A DNA stretch of 64,000 nucleotides from CAYNRG01 sp047973125 (GTDB lineage Bacteria; Bacillota_I; Bacilli_A; Erysipelotrichales; Erysipelotrichaceae), in assembly GCA_047973125.1 (NCBI GenBank), contig JBKEBK010000025.1, positions 1 through 64,000 on the forward strand, read 5' to 3'. The notes beneath the pieces were generated by a model. The model did no database searches. It saw only the letters and a program-made list of their open reading frames with translations, and had not been told where the DNA came from. Position 1 is the first letter of the stretch; the number at the start of each line of letters is the position of its first letter. The translations under genes were made by a program, and so were the position numbers. Of the stretch, positions 27,215 through 36,321 are shown piece after piece.

Positions 27215-27670
27215 ATGTATACAGAATGCGATTTAATTTACTATGAAAATAAACAAACAATAGTTAAAAAAGATAATAAGGTTATAGGTAATATTAAATT
27301 TAAACCAAAAGATATTATTAATAATTGGTGCTTAGAAAATGGTTCATCTATGAGTGGTAGGATGAAAAGTGCAAGACATATTTTAAATATCAAACAGAAG
27401 CCACCAATAATTATTTCAGAAAAAAGAAGAATAATTTTAATACCAACTACTTCTTGTTTTTCTATTGATTGTATTTATATTCAATATAAAAATATAGAGA
27501 AAGTTAAATTTGTTAGTCAAGGTGTATCAAAAATATTAACAAAATCTAACAAGGAACTAATAATTGATGTTGATAGAAGAGTTATAGTTAAACAAATAAA
27601 AAGAGTTGAAAAACTTCTTAAACACTTAAAAATAGAAAATAGAGTCTATTATGTACAAGAAACTTATTAA
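27215..27670 (+). CDS. ComK-like competence transcription factor
   Basis: 151 residues. Residues about 39-82 match the core of B. subtilis ComK as I remember it: C-x(3)-G-S-S-x-x-G-R (39-49), K-P-P-I-x-I (62-67), then I-x-L-I-P-T-x-S (74-80) and a following Cys. ComK is the master activator of DNA uptake genes and binds AT-rich boxes as a tetramer. This protein is about 40 residues shorter than the B. subtilis one, mostly at the C-terminus. GAGG lies seven bases before the ATG. rmuC follows with its own promoter. Function as a competence regulator is family inference; no com genes are in the window. Confidence 0.8.
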   Translation: MYTECDLIYYENKQTIVKKDNKVIGNIKFKPKDIINNWCLENGSSMSGRMKSARHILNIKQKPPIIISEKRRIILIPTTSCFSIDCIYIQYKNIEKVKFVSQGVSKILTKSNKELIIDVDRRVIVKQIKRVEKLLKHLKIENRVYYVQETY

Positions 27671-27707
27671 GAAAAATATTGTAATCTTTTTTATAGTTAA
27701 TGGCTTA

Positions 27708-27736
27708 TTTACACATAATAAAAAAGAGTGTAAAAT
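27708..27736 (+). promoter_or_regulatory. Promoter of rmuC-yitT
   Basis: TTTACA (27708-27713), 17 bases, TAAAAT (27731-27736). Confidence 0.6.
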
Positions 27737-27762
27737 ATATTTATAAAAAAGGAGAAATAGAT

Positions 27763-28872
27763 ATGTTTGATGATATTTTTAGTAATAATGTACAGATAAT
27801 AATTCTATTCTTTTTTTTATTATTAATATTTTTAATGCTAACTTTTATATTTCTATTAATAAAAATACATAGAAAGGAAATTTCTAAAACTAAGCAGCTA
27901 AAAGAATTTAAAGAACTTCTAAGAAATGACTTGTTTATTTTTCAAAATTCTATTTCAAATAACATTAAAACCGACTTAAATATTTTAAACGAGTCAACAG
28001 AAACAAAAATAAACCATTTATCAAAAAATGTTGGTGATCAAATATTTAAAAATTTTGAAAGTACAAGTAAAGCTTACACTTCAGTACTAGAACAAATGGC
28101 AAGAATGAATGAGGCTCAAGAAAACTTGAAGTCATTATCAAATAATATAATAAACTTACAAAGAGTTCTTACTGATAAAAAAACAAGGGGTATACATGGA
28201 GAAGTTGAACTTTACTCTATATTAGAAAGTGTGTTTGGTAATAATAGTAAAAGATTTTCTAAGCAATATAGATTAACAAATGGTTACATTGCTGATTGCG
28301 CTCTTTTTACAAATAGCACATTAGGAACTGTAATAATTGATTCAAAATTTCCTTTAGAGAATTATAATCGTTTAATTGATTCAAGAAGTAATCGAGTAAA
28401 TTTAAATATAGCAAAAAATGCCTTTAAAAACGATTGTTTAAAACATATAAAAGATATATCTAATAAATATATAGTAAAGGGCGAAACTGCAGATATTGCA
28501 TATATGTTTATACCAGCAGAAGCAGTATTTGCTGAAATATTTGGTAATTTTGATGAGGTTATACAAGCATCTTACAATGCAAAGGTATATATTGTTTCTC
28601 CGACAACATTAATGGCATATATAACTGTAATTAAAGCTATAAGCTTAGATCAGGAAAGAAATGATAAAGTCTATGAGATTCAAGAGGAGTTCATAAAGTT
28701 ATCTAAGGAATTTTCAAAATATAATGATCGATTTCAAAATGTTATAAAAGATTTTAAGAAAACAAGTAAAGATCTTGATGATGTTGAAATTACATCTAAT
28801 AAAATTTTGAAACAATTTAAAAAAATTGAAACTGTAGAGTTAGATAATATAAAAGAAGAGGAAAATTTATAA
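27763..28872 (+). CDS. rmuC: DNA recombination protein RmuC homologue
   Basis: 369 residues from the ATG at 27763, chosen for AAAGGAG eight bases before it; an upstream in-frame ATG at 27700 lies across the promoter. One N-terminal membrane helix (about 8-32), a coiled-coil neck (40-135), and a PD-(D/E)XK-like nuclease domain from about 145 (GIHGEVELYSILE, then IADCAL and TVIIDSKFPLENY with the Asp-Ser-Lys core). RmuC limits inversion and rearrangement at repeats. The C-terminus is again coiled coil. yitT starts four bases later. Confidence 0.93.
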   Translation: MFDDIFSNNVQIIILFFFLLLIFLMLTFIFLLIKIHRKEISKTKQLKEFKELLRNDLFIFQNSISNNIKTDLNILNESTETKINHLSKNVGDQIFKNFESTSKAYTSVLEQMARMNEAQENLKSLSNNIINLQRVLTDKKTRGIHGEVELYSILESVFGNNSKRFSKQYRLTNGYIADCALFTNSTLGTVIIDSKFPLENYNRLIDSRSNRVNLNIAKNAFKNDCLKHIKDISNKYIVKGETADIAYMFIPAEAVFAEIFGNFDEVIQASYNAKVYIVSPTTLMAYITVIKAISLDQERNDKVYEIQEEFIKLSKEFSKYNDRFQNVIKDFKKTSKDLDDVEITSNKILKQFKKIETVELDNIKEEENL

Positions 28873-28876
28873 AATC

Positions 28877-29737
28877 ATGAAAAATATAAAGAATAAGATT
28901 TCATTTAAAATTATTTTATTAGTTAGTATTTCTGCCATTTGTTACTCTTACACAATTAATTCATTTGTTGAAGTAGCTGGCTTATTTCCAGGGGGATTTG
29001 CCGGTATTTCAATGCTTATTTCAAGATTACTTGAAATATTTAATATTTCAGCGGGATTTGGTTTTGTATATTTTTCATTAAATATTATTGTTACAATCTT
29101 TGTATTTAAATATGTTGGGAAAATGTTTGCGATATACTCAGTTTATTGGTTTTCTCTTACTAGTTTATTTACTATGATAATACCTATTGGAGGCTTAACA
29201 TATGATGTATTGCTTCTTTCAGTATTTGGTGGGATAGTTAGTGGATTATCCATCGGTCTTGCCCTTAGAAATAATGCAAGTAGTGGAGGGATAGACTTTA
29301 TTGCTGTGTATGTTTCTGGCAAATATAATAAATCAACTTGGAACTATGTATTTATGTTTAATACAACTATTATAATTTTAAGTGGTATTATTTTTGGATG
29401 GGATAAAGCTTTTTACTCAATTATTTATCAATTTTGTAACACCCAAGTAATATCAGCACTACACGATAGATATAAACTTAAAACACTTTTAATAATCACA
29501 GATAAGCCAGAGAGTGTAAGTGAAGAAATTTTAAAAGGATGTCGCCATGGAATAACTAAATTTAAAGGAGAGGGAATGTATACTCATAGAGATAAATATT
29601 TATTATATATAGTTGTTAATGCTTATCAAGTTAGTAATGTAATAACATCTATAAAAGTTGCAGATCCATATTCTTTTATCAATATCTGCACTACTGATAA
29701 TATCATAGGAAATTATTACCAAGCCCCATTAGATTAA
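28877..29737 (+). CDS. YitT family membrane protein (DUF161 + DUF2179)
   Basis: 286 residues. Five to six membrane helices fill the first 190 residues with the GLFPGGFAGISML and NASSGGIDFIA motifs of the YitT family. A soluble C-terminal DUF2179 domain (about 195-280) has TDKPESVSEEILKGCRHG and ends with DPYSFINI. The function is not established. GAGG is 15 bases before the ATG, a long spacing. Probably co-transcribed with rmuC. Confidence 0.9.
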   Translation: MKNIKNKISFKIILLVSISAICYSYTINSFVEVAGLFPGGFAGISMLISRLLEIFNISAGFGFVYFSLNIIVTIFVFKYVGKMFAIYSVYWFSLTSLFTMIIPIGGLTYDVLLLSVFGGIVSGLSIGLALRNNASSGGIDFIAVYVSGKYNKSTWNYVFMFNTTIIILSGIIFGWDKAFYSIIYQFCNTQVISALHDRYKLKTLLIITDKPESVSEEILKGCRHGITKFKGEGMYTHRDKYLLYIVVNAYQVSNVITSIKVADPYSFINICTTDNIIGNYYQAPLD

Positions 29738-29768
29738 AAGAATGTGATTATTCACATTCTTATTTTTT
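29737..29768. terminator. Bidirectional terminator between yitT and trpS
   Basis: GAATGTGA (29740-29747) and TCACATTC (29752-29759), loop TTAT, A-rich on one side and T-rich on the other. It overlaps the trpS stop codon. Confidence 0.8.
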
Positions 29769-30752
29769 TATAATATCTATTCCAATTTTTCTTTGTACTT
29801 TTGAAAGTTTTTTATAAGCAATATTTTTAGCTTTTTTTGAACCATCAGATAGAGTTTGTTCTAAAATATTGCTTTCTATAATATCATTGTATCGTAATTG
29901 TATTTTTTCTAACTCATTACATACAACATCTGCAACTTCTTTTTTAAAATCTCCATAACCATAATTTTTAAATTTTGCAACGATAGAATCGATCGATTCG
30001 TTAGATAAACTTGAAACAATTTGTAATAGATTACTAATTCCAGGCTGTTTAATAGGATCATAATTAATAGTTGATAAATCATCTGTAACTGCTGACATTA
30101 TTTTTTTTCTTACTACTTTTATATCATCTAGCAAATATATACAACCTTTATCACTTTGTTCAGATTTACTCATCTTTTTTGAAGGATCACTTAATGACAT
30201 AATCCTAGCTCCTACTTTAGGAATTAAAGGTGTAGGAACTTTAAATGTTTCACTGTATCGATTATTAAACCTATTTGCAATATCTCTTGTAAGCTCAACA
30301 TGTTGTTTTTGATCTTCTCCTACAGGAACAAAATCAGCATCATACATAAGGATATCCGCAGCCATAAGAGTAGGGTATGTATAAAATCCACCACTAAGAT
30401 TGGCTTCACTCTTAAGACTTTTGTCTTTAAATTGAGTCATTCTATTTAATTCACCCATATATGTCATACAATTTAATATAAAACCTAATTGAGCATGTTC
30501 TAATACATCTGATTGTAAGAAGATGATACTTTTATTTGGGTCTAACCCACAAGCAAGATACAAAGCAACTGCATCTTTTAAATTCTTTCTTAATTCTTTT
30601 GGTTCTTGAAAAACAGTAATGCAGTGTAAGTTTGCAATAAAGACAATCATCTCATAATCATCTTGGTAGCTTACAAAGTTTTTTAAAGCACCAATATAGT
30701 TTCCAAGAGTAAGTTGACCACTTGGTTTAATTCCACTTAACATTCTTTTCAT
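29760..30752 (-). CDS. trpS: Tryptophanyl-tRNA synthetase
   Basis: 330 residues, usual bacterial length. Class I synthetase for tRNA-Trp. The N-terminal GIKPSGQLTLGNYIGAL carries the TxGN form of the HIGH motif; KKMSKS is near residue 195-200. AGGAG precedes the ATG. The gene lies behind a T-box leader with a UGG specifier and downstream of an APC transporter on the same strand. Confidence 0.96.
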   Translation of the reverse strand: MKRMLSGIKPSGQLTLGNYIGALKNFVSYQDDYEMIVFIANLHCITVFQEPKELRKNLKDAVALYLACGLDPNKSIIFLQSDVLEHAQLGFILNCMTYMGELNRMTQFKDKSLKSEANLSGGFYTYPTLMAADILMYDADFVPVGEDQKQHVELTRDIANRFNNRYSETFKVPTPLIPKVGARIMSLSDPSKKMSKSEQSDKGCIYLLDDIKVVRKKIMSAVTDDLSTINYDPIKQPGISNLLQIVSSLSNESIDSIVAKFKNYGYGDFKKEVADVVCNELEKIQLRYNDIIESNILEQTLSDGSKKAKNIAYKKLSKVQRKIGIDIIKK

Positions 30753-30774
30753 AATAATCTCCTTTTAATAAAAA

Positions 30775-30980
30775 AACACCTTTGAAGGACGCTTACGCGT
30801 GGTGCCACCTTTATTATTCTATTTATAATAGAATCACTTATGGATAACGGCATTACCGAGTGTATTTGCACTATAGCTTAGAACTCCCATTTCATCTTTA
30901 TAGCTTTTATGATTTGCACCAAACATCATATCTCTTTTAAATAAACTAGTAAAATTACTTAATCTTCATCATTGCTAGTT
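30775..30980 (-). promoter_or_regulatory. T-box riboswitch, tRNA-Trp (specifier UGG)
   Basis: On the minus strand AGGTGGCACCACGCG (30810-30796) is the T-box. The bulge UGGC matches a tRNA ending GCCA, right for tRNA-Trp with its G discriminator; the other three leaders here have UGGU. TGG at 30889-30887 followed by G is the specifier. The terminator pairs GCGTCCTT with AAGGTGTT before a T7 run (about 30793-30772). No clear promoter lies between the APC gene and the leader, so read-through from the transporter gene is possible. Confidence 0.92.
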
Positions 30981-30984
30981 ATAT

Positions 30985-32349
30985 TTAAACATTTTTTTTT
31001 GAATAAATCAATAGTCCAGACAATGTAATTACTACACATATGATTAAATATACATTAAAGTTTGGTTTTGTTATTCCTCCATATAATATTATAAGTGAGC
31101 CTAAAATAGCTAAAGTAGGGTATAAATATTTTTGAAAAATATTAGTGAATTTAAATTTGTTCGGTTTAAGAAGCACCCCCATATATAAACAGACGAGGAA
31201 TATATAATTTAATACAACAGGTATTGCATCAACTTCAAATCCATTTATAATATTTAAATTGTACACTGCCACTCCATCAAGCGATAAGAAATGAATAAAT
31301 AAATAAATAATAGTAAGTATAAAACATAGTATAGTAGCATTAATTGGCGTATCGTATTTTGGGCTTATCTTTGCAATATTTTTACTAAAGGGGATGCTCT
31401 CTCTTATTGCAAGCAAATAAGGAACTCTTATAAATGCAAGAGTTAATCCATTTAATGCTCCTAAAGTTGAAGATAAAACAAGTAAGTAAATTATTGTTAT
31501 TCCAATGTTACCAAATAAAGATGTTGCAATGGCTGAAATTGGATCAACTCCACTTAAAATTGCATCAGGACCAATTGAAGATGAAATCCCATAAAAGTAA
31601 AGTAAGTATATACCAATTATTATAATTGGACTAATGACAAGTGCGATTGATAAATTTTTCTTTGAATCTTTAATCTCGTGAGCAATCGATGGCGCTAACA
31701 TCCAACCATCTGTTGTAAAAGCAACAGCAATTAATGCACTTATAAATCCTGGGTTATTTATTATAGATGTAGTTGATTTGATAAATACAGGCTCAGGATT
31801 ACCAAATAAGATTCCAGCAATTGCAAGTAAAAATAATGAAGATATCTTTGTTACGGTTGTAAATTGTTGGATTTTAGCTGAACCATGTGATTTTAATAAA
31901 TTTAAAATAAAGAAAAAAGCTATCAGAAAAATTGCTAAAGGCCATATTAGAGGATTAAATTCTTGAGTTGTTAGAATATTACTTCTATTAAATAATGCTA
32001 GTAGGTAGTTAGCACAAACCCACCCGATGATTGCACAAATGGCAGGGAAATAAATTACCATTTGAAACCAACCTGCTAAAAAACCGAATTTTTTTCCAAA
32101 ACACAGTTCACAATAACTAACAAGTCCACCTGGAGTGTCATCAATTCTAGCATAATTAGCAATTGTTAAGCCTCCAAATATAATCCCAAATCCTGAAATA
32201 AGGAATGCTAAAATACCTAATGAAACATCTCCATTAGTTGATTTTAATATTTCTGGTGTCTTAAAAAAAATACCAGATCCTATAACAATTCCTACTATCA
32301 TTACCACGGCAGTAAATAATGAATACTTCTTTTTTGGTATATTATTCAT
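30985..32349 (-). CDS. APC-family amino acid permease
   Basis: 454 residues with about 12 membrane helices. The first helix carries the APC signature VMIVGIVIGSGIFFKTPEIL, and a conserved PGG lies near residue 73. It resembles LAT/AdiC-type amino acid transporters; the substrate cannot be read from sequence. AGGAGG precedes the ATG. It sits upstream of T-box-trpS on the same strand, which makes tryptophan or another amino acid possible, but this is only context. Confidence 0.88.
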   Translation of the reverse strand: MNNIPKKKYSLFTAVVMIVGIVIGSGIFFKTPEILKSTNGDVSLGILAFLISGFGIIFGGLTIANYARIDDTPGGLVSYCELCFGKKFGFLAGWFQMVIYFPAICAIIGWVCANYLLALFNRSNILTTQEFNPLIWPLAIFLIAFFFILNLLKSHGSAKIQQFTTVTKISSLFLLAIAGILFGNPEPVFIKSTTSIINNPGFISALIAVAFTTDGWMLAPSIAHEIKDSKKNLSIALVISPIIIIGIYLLYFYGISSSIGPDAILSGVDPISAIATSLFGNIGITIIYLLVLSSTLGALNGLTLAFIRVPYLLAIRESIPFSKNIAKISPKYDTPINATILCFILTIIYLFIHFLSLDGVAVYNLNIINGFEVDAIPVVLNYIFLVCLYMGVLLKPNKFKFTNIFQKYLYPTLAILGSLIILYGGITKPNFNVYLIICVVITLSGLLIYSKKNV

Positions 32350-32453
32350 AATTAATCCTCCTTTAACTATAAACTTACTTAAAATATATTACTTTTGTCA
32401 AGCTTTTCTTTATTTAATTTAAAAATATATGTATAATGAATGTAAGAATAATT

Positions 32454-32492
32454 GGAAGGGAGATAACTGTTTAAATACAGTTAGTGATAAGA
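32454..32492 (+). promoter_or_regulatory. Hairpin between ribosome-binding site and start codon of spx
   Basis: The purine-rich GGAAGGGAGA (32454-32463) is 29 bases from the ATG. A perfect 6-bp hairpin TAACTG (32464-32469)/CAGTTA (32478-32483) fills the gap, leaving 9 bases to the ATG at 32493. Folding the hairpin restores normal ribosome-site spacing. A TATAAT at 32432-32437 is the likely promoter -10. Confidence 0.6.
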
Positions 32493-32921
32493 ATGATTGT
32501 TATATATACTTCGCCAGGTTGCTCTTCTTGTAGAAAAGTAAAGTCATGGCTAAAAAGCAAAAATCTAAATTATATTGAAAAAAATATTTTTACTACACTT
32601 CTAAATGAAGTTGAAATAAAACACTTGTTGCAAAGAAGTGAAAATGGGACTGAGGATATTATTTCAAAAAGATCAAAAATCATTAAGAATCTTAACATTG
32701 ATCTAGATCAATTATCTATAAATGACTTGATAAAGTTTATTAAGGAAAATCCAACTGTTTTAAAAAGACCAATTATTTTAAGTGAAAGAGTATTTCAAGT
32801 TGGTTATGATGAAGAAGAAATAGATGCATTTGTACCTAATGAATTAAGAAAGATAGCAGTTACTTCATGTGATAAAGGTTGCCCTTCATATCCTGCCTGC
32901 GGTCATTTAAGAGATGAATAA
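32493..32921 (+). CDS. spx: Spx/ArsC family redox-responsive regulator
   Basis: 142 residues from the ATG at 32493. This start aligns with Spx proteins, which begin M-[VI]-x-[LI]-Y-T-S-P; a GTG at 32484 would add three residues. The CxxC thiol switch is CSSC in YTSPGCSSCRK. The body keeps RPIILSERVFQVGYDEEEI. Spx binds the RNA polymerase alpha C-terminal domain and reprogrammes transcription under disulfide stress. The tail ends with extra Cys residues (CDKGCPSYPAC), unusual for Spx. mnmA follows after 11 bases. Confidence 0.92.
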   Translation: MIVIYTSPGCSSCRKVKSWLKSKNLNYIEKNIFTTLLNEVEIKHLLQRSENGTEDIISKRSKIIKNLNIDLDQLSINDLIKFIKENPTVLKRPIILSERVFQVGYDEEEIDAFVPNELRKIAVTSCDKGCPSYPACGHLRDE

Positions 32922-32932
32922 GTGGTGATAGT

Positions 32933-34096
32933 ATGAAAATATTAGTTGGGCTTTCAGGAGGAGTAGATTCTGCTGTTGCAGCATACTTATTAAAGAAACA
33001 AGGGCATGAGGTGACTTGTGCTTTTATGCGTAATTGGGACTCTTTAGCAAATCAAGATTTTCTTGGTAATCCAACAATAGATAATGAAATTTGTCCTCAA
33101 GAGCAAGATTGGATGGATGCAAAAGACACTGCAGAAAAACTAGGATTAGATATAAAACGTGTAGATTTTGTAAAAGAGTACTGGGATGATGTATTTGTCC
33201 ATTTTATTGAGGAATATAAAAAGGGGAGAACTCCAAATCCTGACATATTGTGTAATCAATATATAAAGTTTTCGAGTTTTTATAAATATGCAATGGAACA
33301 AGGATTTGAATACTTAGCTACTGGTCATTATGCTAAAGTAGAACATAAAAATGGTGATGACTTCCTTTTAAAAGCAGATGATTTAACTAAGGATCAATCA
33401 TATTTTTTATGTAAAATCCCTAAAAACGCACTTAAAAATACACTTTTTCCTCTTGGAAATATAACAAAACAAGAGGTTAGAAAAATTGCTGAAGAACTTG
33501 ATCTTTCAATTGCTAAAAAGAAAGATTCAACTGGAATCTGTTTTATTGGAGAGAGAAATTTTAAAGACTTTTTAAAAAATTATATTCCAGCAAAAAAAGG
33601 AATAATAATTGATATCAATTCAAAAAAAGAATTAGGAAAACATGATGGAGTTCTATATTACACTATAGGTCAAAGAAAAGGGCTGGATATTGGTGGCGAA
33701 GGTGGTCCTTGGTTTGTTGTTGGTAAAGATGTAGAAAAAAATATATTAATTGTAGCAAGTGGTGAAAATAATAATTGGCTTATAAGTACATCATGTATTG
33801 TAACTAATGCAAAATTTTTAGTTGATTTTAATGAAACTATTAAATGTAGCGCTAAATTTAGATACAGACAAAAAGATCATGATGTTACTATTACAAAAAT
33901 AAATGATAGTAGTGTTAAATGTGAATATTTACAGGGAGTAAAAGCAGTAACACCTGGTCAAGAGGCAGTATTTTATGATGGAAATACAGTTTTGGGCGGG
34001 GGAGTGATTGATAAAATTTTTAATGGTGATGAAGATATAGATTTAAAAATTAAAGAATACTTAATAAGTCAAGAGGAGGATTATGGAAAAAATTAG
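32933..34096 (+). CDS. mnmA: tRNA-specific 2-thiouridylase MnmA
   Basis: 387 residues. It makes the 2-thio group of s2U34 in tRNA-Lys, Glu and Gln. The PP-loop is GLSGGVDSAVAAYLL near the N-terminus. The catalytic Cys pair is in PDILCNQYIKF and DSTGICFIGERNF. The C-terminal beta-barrel domain is complete. A weak GTGATAG ribosome site precedes the ATG. It overlaps recD2 by 14 bases. The cluster spx-mnmA-recD2 looks co-transcribed. Confidence 0.95.
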   Translation: MKILVGLSGGVDSAVAAYLLKKQGHEVTCAFMRNWDSLANQDFLGNPTIDNEICPQEQDWMDAKDTAEKLGLDIKRVDFVKEYWDDVFVHFIEEYKKGRTPNPDILCNQYIKFSSFYKYAMEQGFEYLATGHYAKVEHKNGDDFLLKADDLTKDQSYFLCKIPKNALKNTLFPLGNITKQEVRKIAEELDLSIAKKKDSTGICFIGERNFKDFLKNYIPAKKGIIIDINSKKELGKHDGVLYYTIGQRKGLDIGGEGGPWFVVGKDVEKNILIVASGENNNWLISTSCIVTNAKFLVDFNETIKCSAKFRYRQKDHDVTITKINDSSVKCEYLQGVKAVTPGQEAVFYDGNTVLGGGVIDKIFNGDEDIDLKIKEYLISQEEDYGKN

Positions 34097-36230
34097 TGGT
34101 AAATTCGAGTATATTAAATTTCGTTCAAACACTAATTATTTTACAGTTGCTCGTTTTAAATTACATAACTTAGATGAGAAAGTTATATTAGTTACAGGGT
34201 ACATTGAAGATATTGTAAAAGATACTTTATATTACTTAGATGGTGAGTATATAGAACATAATAAATATGGAATGCAATTTCAAATTCATCATTATCAAAA
34301 ATCTTTACCAAATGATCATTCGTCTTTGATAAGATATTTTTCTAGTCCGCTTTTTCCTGGTATTGGAATAAAACTTGCTACAATACTTGTTGAAACTTTA
34401 GGGGAAGATATTGTTAATAAAATTAAAAATGATGAATCTTGTTTATTGAATATTGATAAATTAAGTAATAAAAAACGTAGTGTAATTATTAATGGCTTAA
34501 AGAAAAATGATGATAATTTTAGTGAAATAATGAGATTTTTTACTATTCATGGATTAAGTATTAGAAACATTGTAAGACTTAATAAGGCTTATGGTAGTGA
34601 AACAATTGAGAAAATCTCAGAAAACCCATATAGAGTTGTTTATGAACTAAGTGGTTTTGGCTTTAAGACAGCCGATAAAATTGGAAAATCATTAGGATTT
34701 GAAGATGATAACCCACTAAGAATTGAAGCTCTTCTTTCTTCTTTGGTTATGGATCATTGCATGAGTTTTGGAGATAGTTACATAACAAAAGAAGAATTGC
34801 TTATTAAATTTCAAAAATATACTGTTCATGATATTGAAAATTACATTGATAAACTTGTTTTAAATTTTCAATTGGTAGTTGAAGATAATCGAATTTATCC
34901 AATATCTCAATATGATTCTGAAGTTAATATTGCCAAGTATTTATCGTCGTTTCCTTTTTCAGAATTAGATAGATATGATAAAACTCAATTAAAGACAGCA
35001 ATAGATAGTGTTCAAGAAAAAATAAATATCACTTATGAAGCAAAGCAAATAGAAGCAATTTATACTTTCTTTGAAAATGATTTTATGATATTAACAGGTG
35101 GTCCAGGTACTGGAAAAACAACTGTTGTACAAGGTTTAATAGAGATTTTTAGAATGTTATATCCTGATAATGCAATTGCTCTTTGTGCACCAACTGGAAG
35201 AGCATCTAAAAGACTATCTGAATTAACGTGTGCTTCTGCAACTACAATTCATAGTTTATTAAAATGGGATCTAGAAACTAATGAGTTTAAAATAAATAAA
35301 AACGATCCATTAGATGTAGATTTATTAATTATTGATGAGTTTTCAATGGTTGATAATTGGCTTTTTTATAATTTATTAAATGCCAGTATAAAAATAAAGA
35401 AGATTTGTGTAATAGGGGATGAAGATCAATTACCAAGTGTTGGACCTGGTTGTATCTTAAAAGATATAATAGCATCAAATAAGTTTCCCGTGATCAAACT
35501 AAGTCATATTTTTAGACAAAAAGAAGGATCTGACGTTATAGAATTATCTGCACAAATTAGGAATGGTTATTTTGACTTTTCAGAATTTAAAGATGATGTA
35601 GCATTTTTTCAATGTAATCAATTTGATGTCAAAAATAATGTAATTAGTATTGTCAATCAAGCATTACAAAGAGGTTTTCAACTAAAAGATATACAGGTTT
35701 TATCTTGTATGTATCAAGGTGTTGCTGGAATTGATCGATTAAATAATTCTCTACAGCAATATTTAAATCCTGCAACGAGTGATAAAAATGAGTATAAGTA
35801 TGGTTATCGTATTTTTAGGGAAAATGATAAGGTTCTTCAATTAAAAAACTTGGCAGAAGAAAATGTATTCAATGGAGATATTGGTATTATTTTGAGCATT
35901 ACATCACTTAATAAACAAGTGAGTATTGTAATTGACTTTGATGGAATTATTGTAGAGTATAATAATGAACAAATTGATTATATTACTCATGCGTACTGTA
36001 TTTCAGTTCACAAAAGTCAAGGAAGTGAATATCCAATTGTTATTATTCCAATTGTTAACAGCTTTTCTATTATGTTACAAAGAAAACTATTATATACTGC
36101 AATTACAAGAGCAAAAAAGTCTTTAGTATTACTAGGTGAATCAAGTGCAATTCAAAGATGTATTGAAAAAATTGAAAGTCATAAAAGAAAAACAACATTA
36201 AAAGATAGAATTATTAGTTTAATTAAATAA
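34083..36230 (+). CDS. recD2: RecD2-type DNA helicase
   Basis: 715 residues. SF1B 5'-3' helicase of the RecD2/YrrC type, working without RecBC. An N-terminal OB-like domain is followed by helix-hairpin-helix segments (FPGIGIKLATIL and ELSGFGFKTADKIG). Walker A GGPGTGKTT is near residue 339-347 and Walker B IIDEFSMVD follows. The C-terminal motifs THAYCISVHKSQGSEY and TAITRAKKSL are present. GAGGATT precedes the ATG inside the end of mnmA. Confidence 0.94.
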   Translation: MEKISGKFEYIKFRSNTNYFTVARFKLHNLDEKVILVTGYIEDIVKDTLYYLDGEYIEHNKYGMQFQIHHYQKSLPNDHSSLIRYFSSPLFPGIGIKLATILVETLGEDIVNKIKNDESCLLNIDKLSNKKRSVIINGLKKNDDNFSEIMRFFTIHGLSIRNIVRLNKAYGSETIEKISENPYRVVYELSGFGFKTADKIGKSLGFEDDNPLRIEALLSSLVMDHCMSFGDSYITKEELLIKFQKYTVHDIENYIDKLVLNFQLVVEDNRIYPISQYDSEVNIAKYLSSFPFSELDRYDKTQLKTAIDSVQEKINITYEAKQIEAIYTFFENDFMILTGGPGTGKTTVVQGLIEIFRMLYPDNAIALCAPTGRASKRLSELTCASATTIHSLLKWDLETNEFKINKNDPLDVDLLIIDEFSMVDNWLFYNLLNASIKIKKICVIGDEDQLPSVGPGCILKDIIASNKFPVIKLSHIFRQKEGSDVIELSAQIRNGYFDFSEFKDDVAFFQCNQFDVKNNVISIVNQALQRGFQLKDIQVLSCMYQGVAGIDRLNNSLQQYLNPATSDKNEYKYGYRIFRENDKVLQLKNLAEENVFNGDIGIILSITSLNKQVSIVIDFDGIIVEYNNEQIDYITHAYCISVHKSQGSEYPIVIIPIVNSFSIMLQRKLLYTAITRAKKSLVLLGESSAIQRCIEKIESHKRKTTLKDRIISLIK

Positions 36231-36259
36231 TAAAGTTTTTAGACGTTTTTTTTAAAAAC

Positions 36260-36287
36260 ATACTAGCGATAAGTGTTTGGCTAGTAT
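36260..36287 (+). repeat. Perfect 8-bp inverted repeat touching the leuS promoter
   Basis: ATACTAGC (36260-36267), 12-base loop, GCTAGTAT (36280-36287). The right arm shares a base with the -35 box TTGACA. A second, T-rich repeat GTTTTTA/TAAAAAC (about 36235-36259) just left of it is the likelier recD2 terminator. This arrangement could be an operator. Confidence 0.55.
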
Positions 36288-36315
36288 TGACAATTTTAAA
36301 TTAATTAGATATTAT
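36287..36315 (+). promoter_or_regulatory. Consensus promoter of the leuS T-box transcript
   Basis: TTGACA (36287-36292), 17 bases, TATTAT (36310-36315). The best -35 in the window. The gap 36231-36627 holds, in order, a recD2 terminator, this promoter, the T-box leader and the leuS translation hairpin. Confidence 0.75.
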
Positions 36316-36321
36316 TAATAA

